From Botryotinia globosa (Eukaryota > Ascomycota > Leotiomycetes > Helotiales > Sclerotiniaceae): 64,000 nucleotides of DNA. A model generated the notes under the pieces. The model was not told the DNA's origin and did no database searches. It saw only the letters and a list, made by a program, of their open reading frames with translations. Where the stretch lies: the NCBI GenBank assembly GCA_014898425.1, contig RCSZ01000014.1, positions 744,001-808,000 of the forward strand, read 5' to 3'. Position 1 is the first letter of the stretch, and every line of letters begins with the position of its first letter. Shown one piece after another: positions 1 to 12,685 of the stretch. The position numbers and the translations under genes are program-made.

Positions 1-974
1 GCAATTCCGATCATATGTCTCCATTGCGTTCCCCATGTACTCAGCAAGCCCATCGAAATATGTATGTCATACTTTCTTCTCTTTTCGCATACAAGCGGGC
101 TGTTAGATCAGAGAGAAAAATTGGTGTATTTCGCGAATATGCAGGAGTCTGGGGTTCTGGCATGGATGTAACGAACTTTACGAAAATATGAGATACCCTG
201 GGACGGTAAATGCATCTGGTTGGTATATTCAAATTTGCGTTTCGTTTTCTCTCGCGAAGTCGTCATCCGACTTCAATTTGACCCCTTTCCAATCTTTCCC
301 ATTCTGTTTTTCTCTAATTCATGTTTTCACGTGGGATCATAATCAGTATTCCTGTCATTACTCCATTGCAACTATTTTAATTTGGTTCTTATTCATTCAT
401 GTCTTCACTTCACTTTTGTCGTCGAGCCACAGCTACCTTGATAGCAAAACCATTAATACAAGAAGTGTAACCACATTGGTAGATCAAGATTTAAATAGCT
501 ACTACTAATACAGTAGACCCCAAATATGTCCCCCAAGTCTCATGGCTTGAATTTGCTTTGAAAGCATGCAAAGAATTCCCAGTCCCTTTTCCTAAAGTAC
601 ACTGTAACAACAAAAGTAACGCCCATCCCTGTAACAGCTATAACTCCTACAATGCTTCTGTAACTCCATATCCTGCATTCCTAACTTGGGTATTTTCTTC
701 AACAAAAGAAATAAGGAACGTGAGATCTGTTCCTGAAAATGCCTAATCCAGCATCGATCCTGTCCCATTCTATCCCATTCATCCTACGATGCATAACCTC
801 ATACTCATACTCATACTCATACAAGATTAACCACAAAAGGAAAAGAAATTGAGCACGAAAGGAGAATATCTACTGATCATGTTTTAAAATAACGAACCGA
901 CACCCTCCTCTTACTTGTCTTTACGCTTACATTACCATATCCCCACTTCTTCGAATAGTAGTATATGGATCACA
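1..974. other. Intergenic, no gene seen
   Basis: Only short open frames without domain resemblance occur here. A CATACT-type hexamer microsatellite lies at about 799-823. The right part is the 3' flank of the minus-strand CFEM gene. Confidence 0.6.
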
Positions 975-3809
975 CTATTGCACATTCAAAAACAAATCAT
1001 TTCCCCGTCTCGTGGGCGTCAATTTCGGCAGCCAACCCGGTGTTTTTGGTAAACCACTGGGATTATCTCCATCGATATTGATCGTGATAGTTTCGCCCGA
1101 CCCATCGTCTTTGGTATATACGACTGATCTACCGTTCATATCTGTATCTGTAGCTGTACTGACATCTTCGTTCGAAGAGCCAATAGGAGCTTGTCCCTGG
1201 GCTTTTATTTCAGACATGGTAGTCATTTGTGTAAGACGTGGATTGAATGTGAAATTGCGTGTTTCTTGGCTGTAGATTGAGGATACTTCGGGGTCCATGG
1301 AAGTGTGGAGGGGGACAGAAAGTGGTAGGGAGGGTTTAGTGTTGGAGGAAGAGACACTGGTGGCGGGTTTTTGTAAGGACTGGACACTATCTTTTCTCAA
1401 TATCCCGGTGAGTATTTGTGGCCGCCAGTGTGGAGATACGACTGTTGGTGAGGCTTGTTGGTGGGAAGTAGTAGTGGTGGTGTTGGTGGTGTTGGTAGTG
1501 TTAATATTAGTGTTGGTGTCGGGAAGGACTCTCCATTTTTGTGATGAATTTGGAGATGTGGCGAGACTTAAAGAAGAGGGCGGGGCGCTTCTTTTACTCC
1601 CACTTCCATTCGAAGTTCCTGGAATGATACCCCTCTGTTTAAAAGTTGGTGGTAATGGTAACGGGATTGGTGGTGGAGGACTTCTTGAAGCTAAATCAGT
1701 GGGACTGAAAAAGTCATTACTTTTTCGAATAGTGATGCCAGAGTTGTGAGAGCCTGGCGAAAGAAAGTTTCCGGGTGATAGTCCTAGAGATGCCATGCGC
1801 GTTTTCTGAGCGGCGATCTCGGCTTCTTGCCATGGTTTATTACTATGTGCTGTAGGGGGGCGGATGGGTGACTCGATAGATATTGGCGGTGGCGCGGGGA
1901 AATTGGTTATGATCGATGTGCGGGTACGAGCACGAGAATGGCGCTGGCTTGGGTTTCCTTTGATTTTGGGGTATTTGACTGGTGATTTACCGATCACTTT
2001 TGATTTGTCAGTGGGTGATTCGACGACAGGGCTGAGATTAGTGTCGCCAGAAAGCTCTTGGGGTTCAGGATTGATAGAATCCATGGTTTCGAAGGATGTC
2101 ATAGATCCTATCGAAGCTCTAGAGGTGCGATTTTGATCATATGGTCCTACGGGATTATATGCGGATTTCCCTAGCACGCGGCGAAATGAGGGATTAGATT
2201 GCATGCGTGAGTTTAACTTCTCAACTTCATTTGAGGAGGGTCGACGATTGTGGGATTTTGCCGAGTATACAGATGAGGTTGCTCTAAGAGGATCCTTGAC
2301 AGATGGATTGCGTTGAGCAGAAGGTTTCATTGCATTTTCGGGCCGACGAGGTTGTGAAAAGTTTCTTTGGAGATTAAGGGGGCGTACGTAGAAGTCAGGC
2401 TCTACTGAAGGATCCTTGTAGGAATCGATAATATGTTCTGTTTCATTTGGCGAGAGCTCACCTTGGAGGCGAGGTGATTGATAATATGCGGGATCAGGCT
2501 GTCGGAGAACCTTTTCATTTGATATGGACCTATAGGAGGCCGCATTCCACGGTGCTTCGGATGCTACAGCTGTGCTGCATGAATCTTCATCTTCGAATTG
2601 TGTATCCATAGATTGCCGAATATTGCTCGTGAATTTTGATGGTTGCTGATAGGCAGCAGTATGGATCTCGTTGGGATTCCGCTGGAAAGGAACCTGCAGG
2701 GTGAGAGCTGGTCTTTCGGGCAAAAGTGGAGATGGGCCACGTTGGAGTACTTCTTTAGTGTAACCTATGGGGGTTAACATATTGTTTTGGGGGCTCTCGG
2801 AGGTCATGGCAAGACCGATGTTCTCGGGAATAGCGTTCCTTTGAGAGAAAGGATCGGGGCTTGGCTGTCCCCCCCTGGAAGGCATTCGAGCCCCCAAGAA
2901 TGGTCCCATTGGTGTTGGTCCTCGGATTGAAATGGAAGCTGGAGATGGCGCCATTGGCTTCGTAATACCGAAGTGAGATTGAGATTTGATGCTCAGAGAA
3001 GGCTCTTGCTGGAATGGGAGATATCCGCTATCTCGATTTGCTTGCCTTTTACGCCTCATACAGGCACATAGCAATATAGCTCCAACCACCAAAACCACAC
3101 CACCGACTCCTGCTACCACAATTCCAGCTATTTGCGCAGTTGATAGTACTGGCTTAATCTTCTCCGGTGAGGAATAAGTACTCGTGGCAGCTGCCGGTTG
3201 TGGTACCCCTGACGATGATTTTGAATTCGTGGTTGAACTTGGAGTAGTTGTAGCTGTAGCTGTAGCTGTAGGGGCAGTTGTGAATAAAGTTGTAGCCACT
3301 GAATCACTAGCACTTGTCGTTGCCACTGGTGCAATCTGGACGATACTTGCGGAGCCTGATTGTAAAACGAGAGTTGCTGTAAGAGTACTGTGTGTGTTTG
3401 GCAATGCATTCTTGTCGGAATTACACATATTGTATGCTTTTAGCACTGTATCATCTGCAGGACAAATTAGAAACTTCCGTCAAGCAAACCTCGACAATAA
3501 CTTACTAGAGGAGTCATCTCCACTACAGAAGCCCACGCTGGCTTCTGACATTATACATTGTACTGCCCCCTCTCCCACCGTGTATGTAGACTTGCTACCA
3601 TTTTCACATAAGCAGTTAAATGTAGGTGTGTCGCCACAAACACTTGTTGGATAGTTGTCTTGTACAAAGGACTCAAAGCAGACTTGAGCGCACGAAGGAA
3701 TAAAACTCGTTATCTGAGATGGCAAAGAAAATTCAGCATTAACACAAGTCGAGAATGCATATATGAGTATGAGGAGGCTCAATGGTAACATTGCCATTCT
3801 GGGAAACAC
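975..3809 (-). CDS. CFEM-domain single-pass membrane protein with long cytoplasmic tail
   Basis: Two exons, 3809-3506 and 3454-975, joined by a 51-base intron (GTAAGT donor, CTGCAG acceptor), encode about 927 residues. Residues 1-25 form a hydrophobic signal peptide. Residues about 26-112 have the cysteine spacing of a CFEM domain (SCAQVC, SVCG, NCLCENG, VQCIM, GFC, then NMC just after the splice). A Ser/Thr/Ala-rich stalk follows, then one transmembrane helix at about 210-233, then a basic stop-transfer stretch (RRKR). The remaining roughly 690 residues are low-complexity, Ser/Pro-rich and probably cytoplasmic. CFEM domains are fungal extracellular modules, some of which bind haem or act at the cell surface. 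The topology here suggests a plasma-membrane sensor or anchor, but no enzymatic domain is visible. The splice keeps frame and unites the signal peptide with the last CFEM cysteine, which supports the model. Confidence 0.85.
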
Positions 3810-5370
3810 TGCAGGAATGGGGATGTCAGCATTGTTTGTGTATATACATTTTCCAAATTGTTCTGAACATTTTGAAACTTCATGATGCTTGTGATGATAG
3901 AAGAGTTGAGGTCATAGTTCTTCGAGTCACTCAATCTGTTGGACACAAGAGCTCTAATTCATGGTCTCGATTCAGGTGGCATGTGTATGTGAAGTAAAAG
4001 AACCAGAAATAGATTATACTGACCTCAAAGATGGAAACAAATCACTTTCCGAGTCGTCCAGCGTCTCATACATCATTATAACATGAATCTAAGATGAACT
4101 TCAAAGAAACCCATGGCACTGAGGATACTGATAGAAGAAAGGGAATAGAAAAAAACCAAGGAAAAAACTCGACGGCAAGGAAATACGTGAGAAAACTGAA
4201 GGGAAGAAAATGAAATAATGATGTAGAAAGTTTCCATCAAGAGAAACCAGCGATATGCTCACACAACACCAGACGACCCCCGCAATGTTACCTTGAAGAC
4301 CAATAGGGTCTTTCCAACAGCTGGCTTATGGGCCATATACATGGCGTCACAATTCTTCAGGTACGATGTGGGAGACTGCATGATACTACCGCTGAACTCA
4401 AGATACATAGCCGCTGCCATAATAGTTGACCCCATGTTTGATGTGATGATAAGCCTCGTTACATGTATGGTGGTGGTTGTCTAGCCCTGCAAGTAAGCGC
4501 TGAAGAAATTAACCCTGGCGGTTACAAGGTTAGATTCCCACGTGATCTGACATAGACCAGATTGAAACGACGAGTGTAATTTTTGGTAGGTAGGTATGTG
4601 CAGCAGAAATATGTTCGTTCTCCTGTCGTCTCTGATCTCTACACCTTTCCTCGATATTAGTAGATCATTTTCAAGAAAGGAATTAAGTAAATCAAAATTT
4701 CACCCGAGACAACGACATTTCGCATCCGAGATAGTTGCTACGCCTGCGTCGAGGCCGTTTGCTATATATAATCATCAGAATAATACGATGTAGATTCTCG
4801 AACCACTTTACCCATTTAAGTTCCGGTATGACTGGAGACCCCAATGTAGACCTGCCTATTCTCAGTTCATCAAAGGTTGGTAAAGGTCTAAGCTACCGAG
4901 TGGAAAACGTTCAACAATTTCATGTTTTATTATTCGAGCCTGAGATATGGAAATACAACGTTGGTAATATTGGTTGTTCAACGATTCATTGCATTTATAC
5001 GTGTCAAATTTTAATTATCTCCAAGTTTGTTGCAGTTTATCTTCTTTACTGCGTTCTGAATTCAGTTTGTTGCAGCTATTTTGTTCATGAAATCATTCAT
5101 TATGGTCATGTCTTCGTGATTCATCCACCATTAGATTTTAAGAGCATGTTTTGCGGCTGTGTATGCAACCTAGAATAACCCCGCTGTAGCGAATCCATTG
5201 TTGAAGATTATTCTCGTAAGCAATTTGAGCCTCCCCTTTCAACATGACCTCGGGAGCTTATGCATATGTGCAAACGCCTGCTTTTTCTCCCAATATTGTG
5301 TAAAGTGAGTTTCAAAAAAAAAAGATGTGGATAATTGAAGGATTCATGTGAAAGCTCGAATTCATAGAAA
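3810..5370. other. Intergenic between CFEM gene and DBP5
   Basis: About 1.5 kb upstream of the CFEM gene and downstream of DBP5. Short open frames on both strands show no recognisable domains and no plausible splice partners. I see nothing else definite. Confidence 0.5.
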
Positions 5371-6934
5371 TCAGGACTGTAAGTTGGTACCAGCACGGCT
5401 TGATTTAATGACCTTCTTCACAATCTCTTCTGTCTCATCCCAATCATCTTGGTTGAGCTTGATAAGATCGATATTATAATGATTTGCGATCTGGTTGAGT
5501 GCATCATAACTCTTTCTGTCGAAGACAAAACTGATACTGACACCGACACGTCCGAATCTTCCGGTTCGACCGATACGGTGAAGGTAGGTTTCTGGGTCTG
5601 GCTCTGAATCTGATCGGCCCTTCATAGGGACGTCATAGTTAATGACCATAGAGACAGATTGAACATCGATACCTCGGGCAAGAACATTTGTAGTGATGAG
5701 AACCTTGGCCTTCCCTTGACGGAAATCTTCAAGTACTTGATCACGTTCTGAACCTTCAAAGGCACCATGAACCGCGACAACCTTGTGTCCTTCCTTTGTC
5801 AAACGTTCAGCAATATTACTGGCTGTATCTCTTCGCTGTAATTTCGATTAGTATCATTATCGGGAAGGTACATCAGCATCAAATACCTTGACAAAAATGA
5901 TTGAGGAACCGATTGTCATCAAACCATAAAGCTTGACTAGGATTTCATACTTCCCGACCTCGTTGGGACAATCCATAAACATCTGCTTAATTCCAGACAC
6001 AGTGAGTTCATCGCGTTTCAACTTAATCTCGTTTGCACGAGGCGAAAAATCCTGAGCAAAGCCGTAGACCTCATCGGGAAAAGTCGCGGAGAAGAGTAGG
6101 ATCTGCTCGACTCGAATCATCCTAAAACATATTAGGATACGTCACACAAACTTCGAAGAGACCAAACTTACGACTTAACTCGCATGCACTGATCTCCGAG
6201 ACCTTGCTGATCCAACATGTTGTCTGCCTCATCCAAACATAGTATTTTCATCTGAGATGCGTCGATCGATCTTCTCTTGATCAAGTCCATTACCGTACCA
6301 GGTGTCCCTACAATAACCATTGCATTTACTTTGGCATTTCGCTCCACCGCACCTGGAATGGCTGCTTGTACAGTCAAGCCATCAACAAATTGCCCAATGC
6401 TTCTAATGACGCCCTCGATTTGGCGGGCAAGTTCGCGACTTGGTGCTAAGCATAATGCTTGGGTAGTAGTTGGCTTCGAAAAGTCGAGACGTGATAAAAT
6501 AGTGATAACGAACGCGGCAGTCTTTCCTGTGCCTGATTGTGATTGCGCAATCATATTTGTTGGCGGGTTACGAAGTAAGAGTGGAAGGGCTTTTCCTTGG
6601 ATCTTGGAAGGTTTTTTAAAATTCATCGCATAAAGACCTTTGAGAATTGAGGCATCACTAGTAGGATAGATCAGCTCAGACTCTGCAAAAGTGAAGCTCA
6701 CACTTACATTCCCAACTGCTCAAACGTCTCTACAGAATACAAGGGACTTGTTTGATCGCCTTGAATATCGCTGAGTTTAACCTCAACCTCATATTGACCG
6801 TCTTGAAGAGTACCACCTCCCAAAGGCTCAGTAGCACCATCAAGTTGCGCCTCCTCCAAAGGGTTTCCCTCGTTTTTTTCAGTAGTGGGTGATGCAACCT
6901 CATCTGCCCAAGATGTGCTCTTGGATTCAGACAT
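5371..6934 (-). CDS. DBP5: ATP-dependent DEAD-box RNA helicase, mRNA export factor Dbp5
   Basis: Four exons (6934-6708, 6657-6172, 6121-5887, 5835-5371) with introns of 50, 50 and 51 bases give 470 residues, normal for fungal Dbp5. Helicase motifs appear in order: the Q-motif region (KKPSKIQ), motif I with GTGKT at about 118-122, [12 protein letters not shown], the DEAD box (LDEADNMLD), the SAT motif (FSATFPDEV), and C-terminal ARGID and [11 protein letters not shown]. The end ([10 protein letters not shown]) is the usual Dbp5 tail. The family works at the cytoplasmic face of the nuclear pore. There, stimulated by Gle1 and inositol hexakisphosphate, it strips export factors from mRNA; it also aids translation termination. 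An alternative 25-base splice at the first intron would add residues absent from the family, so the 50-base intron ending CTAG is preferred. All catalytic motifs are intact. The promoter faces BZZ1. Confidence 0.96.
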
Positions 6935-7381
6935 TTTGGAATATTGTGTTAGTGTAATGGATTGAAATGCTGGGAATATGATATTTCTTCTTTATGAATA
7001 ATTTAAGTGCGGGGGAGGGGTAAACTGTTTTGTTCTGAAGATGTATGATTGATTTGTTGTGAAGGATTGCCTAGTAGAGATATTGAGATATTGAGAGAAC
7101 GATAAGGGTTGAACTAACTTATAATCGCCTAGTGCACGTGAGAATGTGCTAATCTACACGTGATTCAAGATCAAACCTCCAACAAGCAAATCGTACGTGG
7201 ACGGGCAAACAGCGAGCAGCCACACATACACAGCCTTACAGCCACAATCGATCATTCCCTACCTAGGTAGGTAGGTACCTACCTCCACTAGTTAGGCATG
7301 AGGTGTTTCGCTGCTTTAGAAAACGTTTCGGTCACCCCCGTGTGTTCCGCCCGAATCTGATAATCTCCCAATCTGCCCAAC

Positions 7382-7421
<40 letters not shown>

Positions 7422-7660
7422 CATAGTAATAAGGTACCTACCTACCTACCTACCTATTAAATACTCCGTAATTTGGCGGGGCATTTATGCGTACGATTTA
7501 TTCATTACGGTTATTGTCCTGATGACATATGTCCAAGATCCAACCTTTATGTTCTATGTTCATTCTCTCATTCTTTGCTTCTCAATCTAACATGAATCTG
7601 TTTCCCCTTTCACCTTGTCCATGATACTTAGATTACTGACATATTATTGCGGTACAAATC
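6935..7660. promoter_or_regulatory. Divergent promoter region between DBP5 and BZZ1
   Basis: This 726-base spacer separates two oppositely transcribed housekeeping genes and must hold both promoters. It contains TAGG/CCTA tetranucleotide runs at about 7261-7286 and 7436-7457, and an (AAT)n tract at about 7382-7422. No binding site is assigned. Confidence 0.55.
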
Positions 7661-10020
7661 ATGGCGGAGGTTGACATTGCTCCCCAATTCGGCCTTGAGT
7701 TGAAGGTTAGTAGACACGCATGTTCGCAATGCCTTTTCTAACTTTTGGTGCTTTCACAGGATGGATTCAAATCGGCAAATGCTTGGGTAACCAACGGTAT
7801 CAACTGGATAGGCAGCGACATAGAAGGATTCTATCGCGAAAGGAGCGTCATTGAGAAGGAATACAGCGCAAAGCTTGCGGCTTTGGCAAAGAAGTATTAT
7901 GAGAAGAAGACGAAGAAGTCGAGCAGTTTAAGTGTCGGCGACACACCTGTTATGACCCCTGGGTCACTAGAGAGGTTTGCGATATTGTACCTAGAAATTG
8001 GCGTATAACTGCTAACCAACTGAATGTAGTGCGTCATTAACAACATGGACTACACAACTCACCACTCTCGAATCTCGAGCAGCGGAACATGATCGCTTTG
8101 GAGGGGAATTGATAACGCAAGTGGCAGAACCATTGAAAGTACTTGGAGGACGTTACGACGAGATAAGGAAACGCCACGTTGAATATGCGGATAAATTGGA
8201 AAAGGAGAGAGATGCTACGTATGCAGATTTGCGCAAGATGAAAGGGAAATACGATGCTGCATGTCAGGAAGTCGAAAACAAACGGAAGAAGGCGGAATCT
8301 TCATTTGATTATTCAAAGACAAAAGCACAAAATGCATACCAACAACAGATCCTCGAGATGCACAACGTTAAGAACAGCTACTTGATCGCCATAAATGTCA
8401 CGAATAAACAAAAGGAGAAATATTATCATGAGTACATTCCGGATCTTCTCGACAGCTTACAGGACCTTTACGAATCGCGCACAATGAAACTCAATGCTAT
8501 ATGGTCGCTAGCGGCGCAATTAGAAAAGGGGATGCTGGAACGTAGCACAGAGTTTGTCAATCACGTATTGGTTGAGATTCCAAGAAATCAGCCTTCTTTA
8601 GATTGCATGATGTTTGTCAGACACAACGTAGGAACTTGGCAAGAGCCTCCGGATAAGCCATTCGAACCAAGTCCTGTGTGGCACGACGATGATGCGATGA
8701 TGGTGGGAGATACTGCTAAGGTCTTTCTTCGAAACGTTCTTAGTAAATCTAAAAATCAACTTGGAGATTTGAGAAGAGAAGTGGATTTAAAACGACGGGA
8801 AGTTGAGAGCACGAAACGTGTAAAGCAGCAAATCAGAGAGGGTAAAGATAAGCGGGACGAAGTTGAAGTCGTTAGAGCCATTTTTGCTTTACAAGAAGAA
8901 CTACATCAGGTTGATCACAAGAGGCTGACTGCAGAGGTTGAAACATCAACAATTACAGAAGCCGTGGGAGATGTTACGCTAGGCTCGAAGAGTCACAACT
9001 TCAAATCACAAACCTTCAAAATACCCACTAATTGCGATCTGTGCGGTGAACGCATCTGGGGACTTTCAGCAAAGGGGTTTGATTGTAGAGATTGTGGTTA
9101 TACGTGCCACAGCAAATGTGAGATGAAGGTCCCAGCTGAATGTCCAGGAGAGCAGACCAAAGACGAGAAGAAGAAACTGAAAGCAGAACGTCAAGAAGCT
9201 GCCAATGCGGTCAAAGCTCCAGGTACAGGTCTTGCAGATAGTGTTGCGGAACTTCCAACCATGAGTCGATCTAATACTATGAATTCATTAAGTTCAGGTT
9301 ATGCTGCTAGTGCACATAGATCCATCTCGGCAAAATCTCCAACCGAGGAATCACCTCCAGATGCGGCGGTTGATCGAAGGAGAAGCATATCTTCGAGTCT
9401 CAAGCCTAGCGGACTTTTAAAGAAGAATAGAGTTGTGGCTCCCCCGCCAACAGCATATGTTAGCGAATTGCCAGGTAGCAGTGTGACTGATGGATCGGCA
9501 TCAAAAGAGCAGAGAGGGAGAATGTTATATACGTATGACGCTAATGGTGGCGAAGAAGTCACAGTTAGCGAAGGCGAAGAAGTTACAATACTTGAACCGG
9601 ATGGTTAGTGGATCCGCTATTATTTCTCCAACTAGTCACTAACCAATGCTAGATGGCGGCTGGACCAAGATCAAACATGGCTCCAAGGAAGGTCTTGTCC
9701 CTACCGCCTACCTCGAAGTTCTACGCCCTTCTTCCCCTCCAAACCCTACGAATAGACCCATCTCTATAGTTTCCACTTCTGGTTCCTCTATCTCTACTGG
9801 TAAGAAGCAGGGCCCAGTTGTGGCACCAAAAAGAGGAGCCAAAAAATTGAAATATGTAGAAGCGCTTTATGAGTATACGGCGCGGACTGATGCGGAACAT
9901 AATATGGTAGAAGGTGAGCGCTTTGTTCTTATTAAGGATGATCCTGGAGATGGATGGATGGAAGTTGAGAAGGGGGGGCATATCAAGAGTGTACCGGCAA
10001 ATTATGTTCAGATTGTTTAG
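7661..10020 (+). CDS. BZZ1: F-BAR / C1 / SH3 actin-patch protein Bzz1
   Basis: Four exons (7661-7705, 7760-7974, 8030-9603, 9653-10020) encode 733 residues. The N-terminus (MAEVDIAPQFG) leads into an FCH/F-BAR domain over about the first 280 residues, with long charged coiled-coil helices. A C1-type zinc-binding domain lies at about 409-460: its His and Cys ligands begin HNFKSQTF and include CDLCGERIWG, CRDCGYTCHSKC and CPG. Two SH3 domains follow, at about 582-637 (LYTYDANGGEEVT) and at the extreme C-terminus, about 678-733 (ALYEYTARTD, ending SVPANYVQIV). This order is diagnostic of Bzz1/syndapin-like proteins, which bend membrane at endocytic actin patches and bind type I myosin and Las17/WASP. 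The tiny first exon is required for the family N-terminus. All splice junctions keep frame. Intact. Confidence 0.95.
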
Positions 10021-10882
10021 ACAAGTTGGGCGGGATACGTTGTTTGAAATCGGCATGGGATAGCATGGGATCGGTGTGAATATTAGATGGCAGAGTGCAG
10101 ATTGTGGATTGTGTATGATACGTCCTCCAAGGTAGAGCGGAAGATGAATAGCAATTCTGGGTTGTGAAACAACAGGCAGATGTGGGAATGGAAGCGAGCG
10201 TTATTGAATCCTATGAAATTTACCTACCTACTTAGAACCTAGTGAATACCTACTTGAAGAAATACAGATTTATCAAACCTCAATCCCATTATGGGTGCCG
10301 ATATCTAGTGTGTTGCCTTGCCAGAGTTATTGTAGTACAATACGACAGGTTTGGGAGGCAAGGTCAGTCTGCGCGCTAAAGATTACCAGTTAAAGATAGC
10401 GATGATTGCTCATTAAACCAGGAGGCGAAGGGATCGAATGATAATGATAAGATAAGAAAGCATGTGTTGTACAATCGGAGAATTCCATGTCGTGCATTGG
10501 TACCAGTGTACAGGAGAGGGCGGCGAGGCAACAGGAGATGATTACGCGAGATTGATTACGCGAATCTGGTCTAAAATCTGCGATCAGAAAGTTTAGAAAT
10601 TCAGAGGAGTTTGAGTAATGGTGGTGTCGTCGTTTAAAGTTTTTCGTTGTCCAATCAGGTGATGATTTGGAATGGAGAAAACAATAGAACGAGATGGGAA
10701 TTTTGTACAGTCGTTGGGGCTTGAAGTGAGTCAACGGATTTGCGTTGGCATAAATTTATTCAATTGATTCTCAAATACCCAGATGACCATTCGACATGAA
10801 CACAAAAGCAATTATCTCCCATATTCTTTCATACGAGTATCCCTCTTCGGCTTTTGTAATAATTGGTAGTTGAAGAAACCAA
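10021..10882. other. Intergenic, no supported gene
   Basis: 3' flank of BZZ1 and of the small minus-strand gene. Short minus-strand frames around 10390-10734 lack domain features or splice support. Confidence 0.5.
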
Positions 10883-11325
10883 TCAGCCTTCCGTCGAAGG
10901 TCCAGCTTCTCCTGCCGGATCAGGCGGCCCCTTTGTTGAAGGGTTTCCCTCAGCATCGTTACTCGAATCTTGAAGGAATTTTTAGAGAGTAATGTCAGTT
11001 AGTATTTGAACAACCACTAAAAGCATTTTCTCCCGAGAAGTCTCATCTTCATAAGCGCATCTTCGCTAGTACCTGGCCAGCTCTCAAGCTCTTCTATACG
11101 CTTGGTCAAGTCCTCTATAGCCTTCTTGGGGTTTGATTCCTCCATTTCTTCTAGACGCTTCTCCTGATCGGCTACCATCTTCCTGAGATCTGTGACCTGT
11201 GTTTCAAGCTTCTGGATTCTTGCCGGTTGTGAAGTTGTCGATTGTTCGGAACTAATTGGGTTGGAATAAGCATAATGGTCAACGTTGTAATGTAATGACT
11301 CCATGCAGAGATCTAGACGAACCAT
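10883..11325 (-). CDS. Small coiled-coil protein, hypothetical
   Basis: The first exon (11325-11073) starts with an ATG and encodes a strongly predicted coiled coil (roughly residues 38-80) rich in Lys and Glu (LETQVTDLRKMVADQEKRLE and on). A GTACTA donor at 11072 and TTCAAG acceptor ending at 10969 join it in frame to 10968-10883, giving about 112 residues with a Gly/Pro/Glu-rich end. Without splicing the frame simply reads on to a stop at 11017 (102 residues). A second open frame downstream (10956-10771) cannot be joined in frame by any donor I found. I do not recognise the family, and the C-terminal exon is the uncertain part. Confidence 0.4.
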
Positions 11326-11531
11326 GATGATTATTTGTGCCTAATATTTTTTATCTGAAAGGTGCCGGGTAAGAGGGAAGAAGCTCTGGTAGAGTTAGAT
11401 TGAACAAGTTTGATGCACAGGTGGGTCAATTGCATATATAGCTGAACGGCATAATAGAGATGGCGTGGGAGTTCTCAAAGTTATACTGGAGCTAGAATTG
11501 GCGTGTTGTACACAGGGAGTTCAAGTTATAA

Positions 11532-11817
11532 TCAAGCCCAACATGAAGTTAATGTGTTATCCAGGTGCCCCAGACAAAGGAGGTATGCCGTAAGACTCAA
11601 GTGATCAACAATGCGGGGATGGAGGTTGATCAAATGACGTGGTGATCCAGTGAAATATGCGCTCTGCGCCCAAGACAAATCAATCTTTGTGGAGCTAGAG
11701 CTATTATCTACATGCAAAGATCCCCGGATTTGGGAATCAAAGTGAGGTAAAATTTCCTTCAGCTCGCCACCGTCAAATGCCAAGTTATGTAGTCGCAGCT
11801 CAAACGATAATAATGCC
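11532..11817 (-). pseudogene. Fragment resembling the C-terminal region of an F-box/LRR-type protein
   Basis: An open stretch without its own ATG reads FELRLHNLAFDGGELKEILP and continues for about 94 residues. The alternating Leu and acidic pattern is like the leucine-rich second half of the many fungal F-box proteins. A stop lies directly upstream and no start, F-box or splice acceptor is visible, so it looks like a truncated remnant. The assignment is by pattern only and weak. Confidence 0.3.
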
Positions 11818-12685
11818 TAAGTGATACCAATACCCAAGTTGTACTGATGCCTGGATAACCAAATTGGTCAAATCATTTCAGTCCTCGAAGGAATTTCGAG
11901 CAATCTTTCAGGAATCTCCAGGAAGCTCACCGATTCTCAAATCAAATTTTAATTTGAAAAGCAATCTAAATTTGTGTAATACAAAGGTCTTTGCATACTT
12001 TACAGGCAGCCACCTTAATTGGAAAATTGTTATGGAATACGGGGCTTGGTAATGGACGGAATTGTATGCACATGAATCACCACCAAAATCAAAGCATCTT
12101 GAACAATACTTCTTCTCAGATGTAGAATACCGATAACAAGCCTTTTCGGAATACAATGATTTTTTTAAAAAAAAATGTATTCATGGTAAATTGTTCGATA
12201 GTGATAAATCAATTTCAAATACGGAAATTGATTGATTGATTGATAAAATCATTGGATTCCAAGGAAGGTGTCCGGTTCTGATGTGAACGTAACTCGGTTC
12301 ACACGAAGTGCGGAGGAGTATGCACATTTTTCTGTATAAGGCATTAGTAGCCAGAAGTTCCAGGTGGGAGAACACCTATGGCGCATCAAACTACCAGTTG
12401 ATCCGAAAAATGCTTGCAGGAATGTAGCTTTGAATGCGCATCACAGCATCGACAATACCTTGTCTAAGATCGTGATTAGGAATTAGACATGAAAGCAATC
12501 TCAAATTTGTTTCCTTGATCCCTTGATCACTGGCCAAGCCTGACGCCATAATAAACAGGCATCAAGCTGTGATTTCTTTTATTGGAAATACTTCCAGTCA
12601 AGTTGTTCATACTATGCAATCCCATCTACTTTTTTTCTTTTAACTTTTGATTCAATTGTATCAAAGTTTCAGTTGACATAGCAAG
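11818..12685. other. Intergenic, no supported gene
   Basis: AT-leaning DNA with only short open frames on either strand. Nothing identified. Confidence 0.45.

Noticed and set aside
3184..3654. 156-codon plus-strand frame over the CFEM region
   Set aside because: Antisense shadow of the CFEM gene: it reads valine/alanine-rich because the sense strand encodes Thr/Ala/Ser repeats, and it crosses the real intron.
6277..6633. 118-codon plus-strand frame
   Set aside because: Lies opposite conserved DBP5 helicase motifs; a shadow.
6658..6707. Alternative 25-base intron at the first DBP5 splice site (acceptor TTTTGCAG)
   Set aside because: Too short for a spliceosomal intron in these fungi, and would insert residues absent from the family; the 50-base intron ending CTAG restores the conserved sequence.
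7303..7590. 95-codon frame containing polyisoleucine
   Set aside because: Generated by the (AAT)n microsatellite in the divergent promoter region.
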